Shown piece by piece: positions 1 to 9,100 of a stretch of DNA of 64,000 nt. Source of the DNA: Agapetus fuscipes (Eukaryota > Arthropoda > Insecta > Trichoptera > Glossosomatidae). The notes under the pieces are model-generated. The model ran no database searches, was not told the DNA's origin, and worked only from the letters and a program-made list of their open reading frames with translations. The stretch is taken from NCBI GenBank assembly GCA_951799405.1, contig OX637333.1, positions 28,974,785 through 29,038,784 of the forward strand, in the 5' to 3' direction. A program made the translations under genes and the position numbers. Each line of letters opens with the position of its first letter. The stretch's first letter is position 1.

Positions 1-168
1 ATACAAATTTACATTAGCTTACAGAAAGTTCTTTTGATTAGTATGTGACAGAAAACCTATGCAAAGTAAAAGCCAACATTGAAAGGGTTTGGGACGGCTA
101 GAGAATATCAAGGAGTTTTAGGGTTCTCGAGAGAAATAAATTATATCTAAGTTGTAAAGATTATCATC
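1..168. other. Left flank, nothing recognised
   Basis: AT-rich sequence to the left of the DIRS element. I see no coding exon, tRNA or repeat signature. It probably belongs to the intron or 3' flank of the ATXN10 homologue, which runs leftward on the minus strand. Confidence 0.4.
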
Positions 169-376
169 ATTATGTGTTCTGAGAGATGTCTGGAGTCCAT
201 ATTATGAGAGAAACAATCACTTTTTCCCTTTTATGTGGTTTTTTAGTCTATTCCTGGGTCTTTGATTTGCACTTTTTTACACTTTAGGCACTTTTCTACT
301 CTATGGTCGCTTTTTCCCCATTTCCTGTTTCCCTATTTCCAGTTCCCCCATATACCGGTGGCCATTTGACATAAAG
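169..376 (+). repeat. DIRS left inverted terminal repeat
   Basis: From about 185 the sequence is the near-exact reverse complement of 5141-5332. The outermost 16 bases are specific to the left end and recur, reverse-complemented, in the first half of the internal complementary region at 5015-5056. Confidence 0.9.
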
Positions 377-379
377 CGT

Positions 380-1525
380 CATTTTTCCCTTGTGGTCACA
401 TGTCAGTTGAATTCACCTTCGAAAATTTGAGTGAATTGACAATATTCCTGGGCAAAAACATTTAAAAAAGAGTGTTATTTTACCATCTTGTGTCCCTGTG
501 AACAATTAAAAACTAAAACAGGCGAAATTGTGGTGTTTAAAAGTGTATAAGCGTGGCATACCTACAAAAATATAATGTATTTTTGTGGGTATGCCACGCA
601 TTTACGAAAAACGTTTTTCGTTATTTTAACGGAGTTTTTACTTTAGATAACATCAAAATCAGTGTTATGAGTTGTGATAACAAAAAAAGGGCCACCTCCC
701 GCCGAAATCTCACAGGATTCAGGTGATGTGGATGCATTGAGGTATATATACTAGAGACGTAACGTTGCTCGAAACAAGTAGCACCCTGTAGTAAGTCAAA
801 AGTCGTACTCGAGAAAAACCCGATTTTGAGGCTCGTCAGTCTCACGCAGACTTACACAGCGAACGGACGTGACAGGTGGTAATACATATTGCCATAAATG
901 TCTAAATATTGTGATTGGAGTTTTCAAACACCATTGTTTGTGAACTTGATCAATTATACAACATGCACAAATGATAAAAAACACAACATACTAGCACAGA
1001 TTAATTATTAAAACAATTTATTTTTGAAAAAAATTAGTTGTTCTTAAATATATTTTAATTAATGTTACACATTTGACACCAACAATAAGGTTGTATACTG
1101 CCGGGTTGCTGGTTGAAGACTTGCTCATATTATTTTTAAAAGTAAAGGACTAAAGTTACATTTCATTTTAATCTGACATTCATTTTTAATAGTATTACTG
1201 TAGGGGAATTTTATATCAGAGAATTATGACATCCAGCCCTTTTTGTCGTGTTTGAAGTCTGCCATGTGTTTGCTAAAATTATTGCTATCTCGTTTTAACC
1301 TGAGAGTACAGTGCGCGTTATTCGATGCAGAAGCTGGATAAAAACTGATTGTCTCCTTGCATCTGCATTAAAACGTTTCCAACGGACTTCGGCTTGACAT
1401 TTTTTTCCTGATTGTATGATGGTTGCGACTCTATAGTATATATCTCAATGTGTGGATGTAAAAATGCGGATATGACACTTCGGAATCAGGTTCACCGCCG
1501 CGGCGTCAGAAACGGCTTAGGGTTG
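380..1525. other. DIRS 5' internal region without intact ORF
   Basis: This is where the gag-like ORF of a DIRS element would lie. The only open stretches are short and antisense. A short inverted repeat with the core GGCATACC is visible at about 555-597, pairing around an AT-rich loop. I cannot support a gene here. Confidence 0.4.
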
Positions 1526-1670
1526 TCTTGGACCCAAGGATAGATTATCTGGTTTCCCAGAGGGAGCCACTTAATGCTATACCAGACGAGTCCTTCACCC
1601 GAAATGGACTCTCAAATAAAGGAAATGACCGAATCCGGAGTTATAGAGGCAGCGGAGTCATCTCCCAGCT

Positions 1671-2064
1671 TCTTATCAAAAATGTTCCTAACACTCAAAT
1701 CGGACGATTCCCCGAGAATGATTTTCAACCAAAATCGTTAAAACTTCTTCCTAGACCCGGCTCCGTTCAAACTCATAAGCCACTACAAAGTGTCAGAGTT
1801 TCTTGTCAAAAATGTTCCTAACACTCAAATCGGACGATTCCCCGAGAATGATTTTCAACCAAAATCGTTAAAACTTCTTCCTAGACCCGGCTCCGTTCAA
1901 ACTCATAAGCCACTACAAAGTGTCAGAGTTTCTTATCAAAAATGTTCCTAACACTCAAATCGGACGATTCCCCGAGAATGATTTTCAACCTGAAATCGTT
2001 AAAACTTCTTCCTAGACCCGGCTCCGTTCAAACTCATAAGCCACTACAAAGTGTCAGAGTTTCT
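1671..2064 (+). repeat. Tandem array A, 130 bp x 3, in DIRS RT
   Basis: The motif AATGTTCCTAACACTC starts at 1681, 1811 and 1941, giving an exact 130-bp period. Units are nearly identical. The length is not a multiple of three, so each copy shifts the RT frame. Confidence 0.95.
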
Positions 2065-2188
2065 GCAGCCAAACGATTGGTTGTCGAAAATAGACCTATC
2101 GCAAGCTTACTTTCATCTCCCAATAGCACATCGGAGATTTTTGCGACTGGTCTATCGAGGAGAATTACTTCAGATGACAAGTCTGCCC

Positions 2189-2809
2189 TTTGGCCTTTCA
2201 TCTGCCCCCAGAATGTTTGCAACCCTCACAAATTGGGTAGCCCAAATACTTTCTGCTGCGACGAGATATCCGGACAATCGTTTATCTCGACGACTTCCTC
2301 CTTGCGAACCAATCCAAGGACGATCTTTGTCGACAATCGCATCTTTGGCCTTTCATCTGCCCCCAGAATGTTTTCAACCCTCACAAATTGGGTAGCCCAA
2401 CTACTTACTGCTGCGACGAGATATCCGGACAATCGTTTATCTCCACGACTTCCTCCTTGCGAACCAATCCAAGGACGATATTTGTCGGCAATCGCATCTT
2501 TGGCCTTTCATCTGCCCCCAGAGTGTTTTCAACCCTCACAAATTGGGTAGCCCAACTACTTACTGCGGCGACGAGATATCCGGACAATCGTTTATCTCGA
2601 CGACTTCCTCCTTGCGAACCAATCCAAGGACGATCTTTGTCGGCAATCGCATCTTTGGCCTTTCATCTGCCCCCAGAATGTCTGCAACCCTCACAAATTG
2701 GGTAGCCCAACTACTTACTGCTGCGACGAGATATCCGGACAATCGTTTATCTCGACGACTTCCTCCTTGCGAACCAATCCAAGGACGATCTTCGTCGGCA
2801 ATCGCATCT
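2189..2809 (+). repeat. Tandem array B, 155 bp x 4, spanning the RT catalytic core
   Basis: The motif TTTGGCCTTTCATCTGCC starts at 2189, 2344, 2499 and 2654, an exact 155-bp period. Each unit encodes the LPFGLSSAP block and the YLDD block of reverse transcriptase in one frame. The period is not divisible by three. Confidence 0.95.
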
Positions 2810-2928
2810 AGCAGTAGATATCCTACAATCTCTGGGGTGGTATGTAAATCTCCAGAAGTCAGTGCTCTTCCCCACTCAACAATTAGAGTACTTGGGAATC
2901 GTTTGGGACACGCATAACAATTGCAAAT

Positions 2929-3489
2929 TCCTTTCTTACCGGAAGCAAGAGGCATTGTGCCACTCACTTCGAGCAATACTGACTTCTCAAAAATGGTCCT
3001 TAAAACTGGCGGAAAGTCTCCTAGGAAGACTAAACTTTGCCAGCTTCATGGTCGCCTCCACTGCAGACAATTGCAGATAGCGAGCAGGCCACTGAAGCAC
3101 CTGTCACCAAGAAGGTCTTTCTTGCCGGAAGCAAGAGGCATTGTGCCACTCACTTCGAGCAATACTGACTTCTCGAAAATGGTCCTTAAAACTGGCGGAA
3201 AGTCTCCTAGGAAGACTAAACTTTGCCAGCTTCATGGTCGCCTCCACTGCAGACAATTGCAGATAGCGAGCAGGCCACTGAAGCACCTGTCACCAAGAAG
3301 GTCTTTCTTACCGGAAGCAAGAGGCATTGTGCCACTCACTTCGAGCAATACTGACTTCTCGAAAATGGTCCTTCAAACTGGCGGAAAGTCTCCTAGGAAG
3401 ACTAAACTTTGCCAGCTTCATGGTCGCCTCCACTGCAGACAATTGCAGATAGCGAGCAGGCCACTGAACCACCTGTCACCAAGAAGGTC
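2929..3489 (+). repeat. Tandem array C, 186 bp x 3, RT/RNase H junction
   Basis: The motif GGAAGCAAGAGGCATTG starts at 2941, 3127 and 3313, an exact 186-bp period (62 codons). This keeps a 190-codon open stretch in a non-native frame, while the native RT frame meets a stop at the end of each unit. Confidence 0.95.
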
Positions 3490-3695
3490 ATGACAAATGA
3501 CCGAGGACAGCTTACAAGTAATAGAGTGGGGGATAGGGAATGCGAACGAATCAAGTTCCATCCACAGGGAAACCTGCGAACGTTTCTTGACAACAGATGC
3601 GTCAGACTAAGCTTGGGGAGCAACTCTGGACGACTTGATGCTGTCAGGACAGTGGACCGTTCAAACAAAAGAAGCGGCACTCCAAACGAAAAGAG

Positions 3696-4979
3696 TTGTT
3701 CGCTGTTTTCACAACCCTGCAACGCACAGCGCACGACCTTTCTGGCTCCGAAATTCTGGTACAATCAGACAACAAGACAGTAGTCGCCTACATCCGCAAG
3801 GAAGGGGGCACCAGATCCAAAACACTCCTAAATCTTACCCGAGATCTGTTGACTCTGGCAGGCCAATGGGAAATCTCGCTAACAGCGCAGTACCTACCGG
3901 GAAGATACAACGGAGACGCGGATCACCTATCAAGAGGAAGATCCCCTCCAGAGTGGCATCTTTTATCAACAGCAACGAAGGCCATTTTCAATCATTTCGG
4001 ATTACCAGATATAGACCTGTTCGCATCCACGACGGCACACATGAGTTCAACTTACGTATCCAGAGACTCCACAGACTCATGCGCAATCTTTCTAAACGCG
4101 GAAGAGAAAAGACTGCTCCTGTCAGGATGGAGAGCTTCCACACTCAACACATATAAACCTGCTTGGCAAAGATGGTGCCGCTGGATACTGGCGGAAAATA
4201 CCCATCCCAACACATCATCTCCTAATCAATTGGCAAGGTATCTAGCGCAACTGTTCATAAACAAAAAACTGTCTTACAGGACTATACTGGTACACAAGTC
4301 AGCCATCGTAACCTTCTGCAACCCAATGATGGAAAAGAATCTCAGCTCAGATTTCCTAGTGAAACATACATTAAAAGCCATAGCAATGGTAAGGATTAAC
4401 CCTCCTAAGTCCCCTGTGTGGAATCCGCAGATGGTGAAAGACTGGCTAGTCAGGAACACTCCTCGTTCAGATTCTCTCTATGAAGTTGCGTGTAGAACAG
4501 CAATCTTACTTCTGTTATCCTCAGGAAGAAGAGTACACGATCTGACCTTGCTAAATATCACAGAAGGAAACATTCTAGACGAAGGCACATCAATTGTGTT
4601 AATTCCATTTGTTGGATCAAAAACAGATACACTTCTGGAATCCAAGGAACACAACGTCAACCCAGTCTTCTGGATAAGGAAGCTGATTGAACTATCACGG
4701 GAAAGGAGATCAGGACAAAATATTTATAACCTGTTCATCAGCACCCGAGGACAAGTGAAGGCAGCTACAAGAACAATCATAGGAGGATGGGTAAAGAACA
4801 CGCTAAAATCAGCAGGAGTAGAGGCCACTCCCGGCAGCACACGTTCAGCGGTCGCATCACTTAATTGGCTGGAGAACTACCCAATAGAAAACACTTTCAG
4901 AAAATACTATCAGAAAGAGATGTTGAAACATACAGCTCCAGAAGATCCCTCCCTATTTCAACCAGTTAATATCAAATAA
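3696..4979 (+). CDS. DIRS RNase H remnant plus tyrosine recombinase
   Basis: This is the 3' part of DIRS pol, open for 427 codons to a TAA. Residues 1-90 resemble the RNase H region of DIRS/Ngaro elements (the QSDNKTVVAYI block with its aspartate, then YLPGRYNGDADHLSR). From about residue 145 there is a tyrosine recombinase: a core-binding helix region (RASTLNTYKPAWQRW), the first catalytic arginine in SSGRRVHDL, and a C-terminal STRSAVASLNW block followed by FRKYYQKE, which carries the nucleophilic tyrosine. The histidine usual in the HxxR box appears to be glycine here (PGSTR). The recombinase should insert a circular cDNA. An upstream frame (3635) covers the preceding RNase H residues, so there is a frameshift near 3690. 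The first codon is not a real start, since the protein would be expressed as part of pol. Confidence 0.85.
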   Translation: MFAVFTTLQRTAHDLSGSEILVQSDNKTVVAYIRKEGGTRSKTLLNLTRDLLTLAGQWEISLTAQYLPGRYNGDADHLSRGRSPPEWHLLSTATKAIFNHFGLPDIDLFASTTAHMSSTYVSRDSTDSCAIFLNAEEKRLLLSGWRASTLNTYKPAWQRWCRWILAENTHPNTSSPNQLARYLAQLFINKKLSYRTILVHKSAIVTFCNPMMEKNLSSDFLVKHTLKAIAMVRINPPKSPVWNPQMVKDWLVRNTPRSDSLYEVACRTAILLLLSSGRRVHDLTLLNITEGNILDEGTSIVLIPFVGSKTDTLLESKEHNVNPVFWIRKLIELSRERRSGQNIYNLFISTRGQVKAATRTIIGGWVKNTLKSAGVEATPGSTRSAVASLNWLENYPIENTFRKYYQKEMLKHTAPEDPSLFQPVNIK

Positions 4980-5014
4980 AGACGTCCCCGGTCACCAGGA
5001 GATAATAGACAGAT

Positions 5015-5115
5015 CTCTCATAATATGGACTCCAGACATCTCTCAGAACACATAATGGGGGAGTTTTACCTACCATTAAAACTCTTATTATGTTTCTATA
5101 GATGTCTGGAGTCCA
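5015..5115 (+). repeat. DIRS internal complementary region
   Basis: The first half is the reverse complement of the left outer end (about 169-213) and the second half is the reverse complement of the right outer end (about 5323-5381). They meet at CACATAATGGGGGAG, where the trinucleotide AAT is shared. In DIRS elements this region templates completion of the ends and circle formation. Confidence 0.9.
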
Positions 5116-5140
5116 GGTAACCCCTACCTGGTGTATTATG

Positions 5141-5381
5141 AGCTTTATGACAAATGGCCACCGGTATATGGGGGAACTGGAAATAGGGAAACAGGAAATG
5201 GGGAAAAAGCGACCATAGAGTAGAAAAGTGCCTAAAGTGTAAAAAAGTGCAAATCAAAGACCCAGGAATAGACTAAAAAACCACATAAAAGGGAAAAAGT
5301 GATTGTTTCTCTCATAATATGGACTCCAGACATCTATAGAAACATAATAAGAGTTTTAATGGTAGGTAAAACTCCCCCATT
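5141..5381 (+). repeat. DIRS right inverted terminal repeat
   Basis: Positions 5141-5332 mirror the left repeat. The outer 50 bases, to CCCCCATT, are unique to the right end and recur in the internal complementary region. Confidence 0.9.
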
Positions 5382-5583
5382 TTATAAAGGCAGTGCCTTT
5401 TATGTTCTTGCTTCTAAAGGTAGCGCATTGTTTTTCTTGCTTCTAAAGGCACTGCCTTGTTGTTCTTGCTCCTGTAGGCAGTGCCAAAGGCGGCAATCTA
5501 GGGATACCGCCTTGGTTTTATACAACTGAATTCATAGTTAATTGCTCCACAAATTTCATTTTCTAAACAAGAAAATCAACAAA

Positions 5584-5868
5584 GGGGCCGTCCATAAATT
5601 ACGTCATCGATTTTTGGCGATTTTCGACCCCCCCCCCCTACAATCATCCTATAGTCATTATCTAATGACCCCTCCCCCCTCTTGCTGTAATAATGGCTGA
5701 GCTTAATAATTAATATTGTTATATATCTTACATAATATTATGTATATTTTGTAGAAATTGGTATTTACAAGAACGACGTCACTTTTGGTACTCGTACGTC
5801 ATTTGCCATCATCCGCAGACCAGACTCCCCCCTCCTTAATTCGAATGACGTAATATATGGACAGCCCC
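5584..5868 (+). mobile_element. MITE-like element with GGGGCYGTCCATA ends
   Basis: The termini are inverted: GGGGCCGTCCATAAATTACG at the left and the complement of GGGGCTGTCCATATATTACG at the right, about 24 bp. The interior is non-coding, with a C-rich run near 5628. A second copy lies at 40973-41266. Superfamily not assigned. Confidence 0.8.
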
Positions 5869-6059
5869 AAAGCAAAAACAAAAATCCTGTAGTTTTTATC
5901 GGCATTTTCTTCTAAATATTTTCCGCTGAAAAACATTCGAGAGTGCGCTTCAAGCATTGTGAGCGCTCACCTAACGTTCGGAGAGTTCACTGTGAGCTAA
6001 TATTATGAGCGTCAATGTCACGCACAACCGCTCGCTAATTTTACATATTTGCGGAGGTG

Positions 6060-6160
6060 GATCGGCGTAAGCTCAGCTTTACCGCTCTCCTTTGCACAGA
6101 ATCAAGTTGGTCACACAGCCTCTTTGGTATACCGGACATTGGATAGTGAGACAAGTGTAC
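6060..6160 (-). mobile_element. LINE RT C-terminal fragment
   Basis: The minus strand encodes LCDQLDSVQRRAVKL, which matches LNDQLDSV plus QRRAVRL from the LINE at 62750-64000. It directly adjoins the last visible ATXN10 exon. Truncated at both ends. Confidence 0.75.
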
Positions 6161-9100
6161 CTTGCTCCTCAGTAGACGGAGTTTTTTCTTGACTATTTTG
6201 ATTCTCTGCATTCTTCGGCTGCCCAATATCCTCAGGAATGGTTCTTCCAGCCTGCTGGTACAGCTTGTGAATGGATGAGAAGAAATTGTCTTCTTGTTTA
6301 CCCAGCTTGTGGATGCTTTGGAGTAAATCTGAAATAAGAATACTTCAAATCATTTCCATACTTCCATACCAATGACTGGTCACCAAAGGTCCATCCAGCC
6401 TTACAGCAACTGGGTCTTGCTTGAGTATTGGCGCTTTGTAGCGACGACCAAGCTCGTACACCTCTGCGGCACTACAACAAGTGTCATAGACCCCTAGAGT
6501 CTTTAGAATCTAGGGAGTCTCCTGCACAGGATTTCTTAAAAAAAAAAAAAAAAATACGACAGACAGGTTTATTTTTCCAATTTTTATATTCTATTGGCAG
6601 GCCACATCTTGCAGACTGAAAAAAAGACAAAGTTTGAGATGGTATTTATTATTGTACATTGAATCTTTCACTTCTTCTTCCATCACTTTATTCGGGCTAT
6701 GTAGCCGTGGTCTGGTTAATTCTTTCCGGACAGTTTCGCCCATTGCTCCGATGGGCATTATCAGCGGTTGGCTAGTCGCTGTGATCTTCTTACAGGATCT
6801 GCTGTATTAGAAAACGGTATGTATTTATTATGTAAAATTGTAAAAATACAAAGTTAAAAAAAATGTAAATAATAATAATCTTTGGATGATTTACATGGTA
6901 TGCCCTGTTTTTTTTTGTGTGAATCATAACTAAAGAGTTCTCTGCGAGCTTGGTCGTTGTTACAGAAGGCGCCAGTTCTCTTCGGCGCCAGTTCAGTTAC
7001 TTGGTGTTTATTCTAAGTCCAAAATAAATATCGGCAAGATTTACTCAGCCTTCACAAGAAATGAGTACCAGCACCCTCGGGAGCTGGAAAACCCCGACTT
7101 CAATTGAAGTGGTTGGCAAAAGGCCGGCTCTCTTACCTGCAAAATAAATAGGTTCCACTCTCCACACGCGGCAAAAAGTTACACTAAGTGTGTAGCTTAG
7201 TAGCATTTAGCATTTTTATGAGACGTAGAAACACTGTTTAAAAACAATTATAAACAAAGTATTCCTTGACTTATAGGTTGGTATGAGACTGACCACCCAT
7301 ACTGTAAAAAATGGTTCACTTTGCCAATGTCACCCCTGTTTCAGGGAAGGTCGGCAAGAGTTGCAGGGCTTATGTCCATTTGATAATTGGGTTTTTTATA
7401 TTGTAGGTCTACATGCGGCATGTGTGAGCGTGAAATTATGAGTGTCTGCTTGTGGGAATGCATTTAATATGAATCTCAAATGTTACATATCCTTGTAGCT
7501 TAGATTTAGATAACTCACATGAACAGTTGGTGAACAGGGAAACATCGCTCTGCAGGCATCCCATATAGGTCTCCATACTGGAAGCCGTCGCGATGATGTC
7601 CAGCAGATAGACCACTTCTTGGGGCTCTATAGAGTTGACGTACTTATCCACCGTCTTCAAGATACAGTCAGATTTCACCTTAAACTCGTGTGCAATGAAT
7701 TTAATGAAATTCACCGACACATTGACGTCCTGCGACTCCACCATCATGAGAATGTTGTACGCGAGGTTAAGGATCAACAGCCTAGTCTCGGGTTCTAAGC
7801 GATTGTACAATTTCTCAATGTAGCTATTCTCAACGCCAATCAGGTATTCAATAATCAAATGCGGAAACTCAGAGTTGCCGTCTGTGTACATGTAAGCTAA
7901 AGCATTCAATAATAAAACATCGTCTGGCAACACATTCGGTTGTCCGAGTAATATGTTATACACAATCATTGCCGCACACGACGCAATGTTTTCATTCTGC
8001 CCAATTAACGCATTCAAAATGTTGGTTCCGAATTTTTCCCAGACGATTGTTTGGTTGAATGGATTGTTGACGACCAGGTTCCCCAGCGTTTGCGTCAAAA
8101 CGATCATGCACGAATCAAACTGCTTGGCGAGCTCCTCGTTGACAATTTCCTCGTTGGGATGCTGGTACTCGGTGAAGATGGTGAGCATGTCGTCCAGGAT
8201 ATTCAAGTCTTTGGAAATGTAGGTTTGGATCTTCATCCCTGAGGCGGCGCAGCTCCGGATTAAGCGGAGACACTGCTCGACGACGGCCAGTGTGGAAACG
8301 TGGAAAGACGCCTCTTCGATGTCCAACTTCATGAGATGCAAGACTTCTGCGATCAAACGAAGCGTGTACTCTGATGCCTTTTTCCTGTAAATTAAGTTTC
8401 ACTATCAATCTGTGCAAATACTTATCTGGATAAAAAATAAATAAAAAACAGCGTAGCATCTGACTCAACGAAAAATAATATCAATCACGGCTATTCTTAG
8501 ACATTTTAGTCGTCGGTTGAGCCCACACTTTGACAAACTAATGGTGTCTGAGCCGGAAGTTTCATCAGCACGGTCATTCTTACCTACCGAATTTTGTAAT
8601 ATTTGTATGAAGGTAAATCAGCTGTTCACTTGCGGCCATCTTGGATTGACAGGTCTTCATGCAAATGCATCATTAGTTTGTGAAAGCGTGGGCTCAACCG
8701 ACGACTAAAATGTCTAAGAATAGCCCCGTATGAGATCAACACATAGATACTTAATGTTGTGTTGTCACCTGGTCAGGTCACTACGGAAAAGGCATACAAG
8801 TATTTTGTTGGTTGTTGCTAAGGACGGCAGTTCCATACAAGATTAGACATTCCCTCGGTAAGAAAATGTATTTTTTCCTGTAATTAAGTAAAGTTTCAAC
8901 ATCAATCGTGAATATGCAAAGACAATGCTGTGTTGCATCCGGCCGGGTTGATAGGGAAGTGGTATACAAATATTTTGTTATTGGTAGCTAAGGAGGACAG
9001 TTCCTTAAAAGACGTGTTTTTGCTAGCCGAGAAAAAGTTCCAAAATCAAAAACGTTCCGATCTCATTCAAAAACATACACTGCAATCACTTTGAACAGAA

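Larger units (their letters stand above)
1528..3490 (+). pseudogene. DIRS reverse transcriptase, disrupted
   Basis: RT fragments can be read in shifting frames. The N-terminal fingers segment (GVIEAAESSPSFLS) lies at about 1640-1680. The palm A block ([13 protein letters not shown]) follows the first array at about 2085-2130. The [12 protein letters not shown] block and the catalytic [10 protein letters not shown] block lie inside a 155-bp unit present four times. The thumb segment (QLEYLGIVWDT) lies at about 2880-2915. The 130-bp and 155-bp arrays shift the frame at each unit and the third array introduces stops, so no continuous RT can be translated. This order is that of DIRS/Ngaro polymerases. 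The aspartates of YLDD survive in the repeated copies. Confidence 0.85.
169..5381 (+). mobile_element. DIRS-type tyrosine-recombinase retrotransposon, degenerate
   Basis: The element has inverted terminal repeats (about 185-376 against 5141-5332), an internal complementary region at 5015-5115, and a pol order of reverse transcriptase, RNase H, tyrosine recombinase with no DDE integrase. Both outer ends read ATT (169-171 and 5379-5381). The internal region contains the reverse complements of the left and right outer ends joined through one shared AAT, as expected for the circular-junction copy of DIRS elements. There is no obvious target duplication, as expected for recombinase-mediated insertion. 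The RT portion is broken by frameshifts and three tandem arrays, so the copy is probably not autonomous. No gag-like ORF is visible in 380-1500. It lies left of ATXN10 exon 3, probably in an intron or the 3' flank of that gene. Confidence 0.88.

Noticed and set aside
2921..3493. 190-codon ORF in array C
   Set aside because: Its frame is not the RT/RNase H frame; it is open only because the 186-bp unit is a multiple of three.
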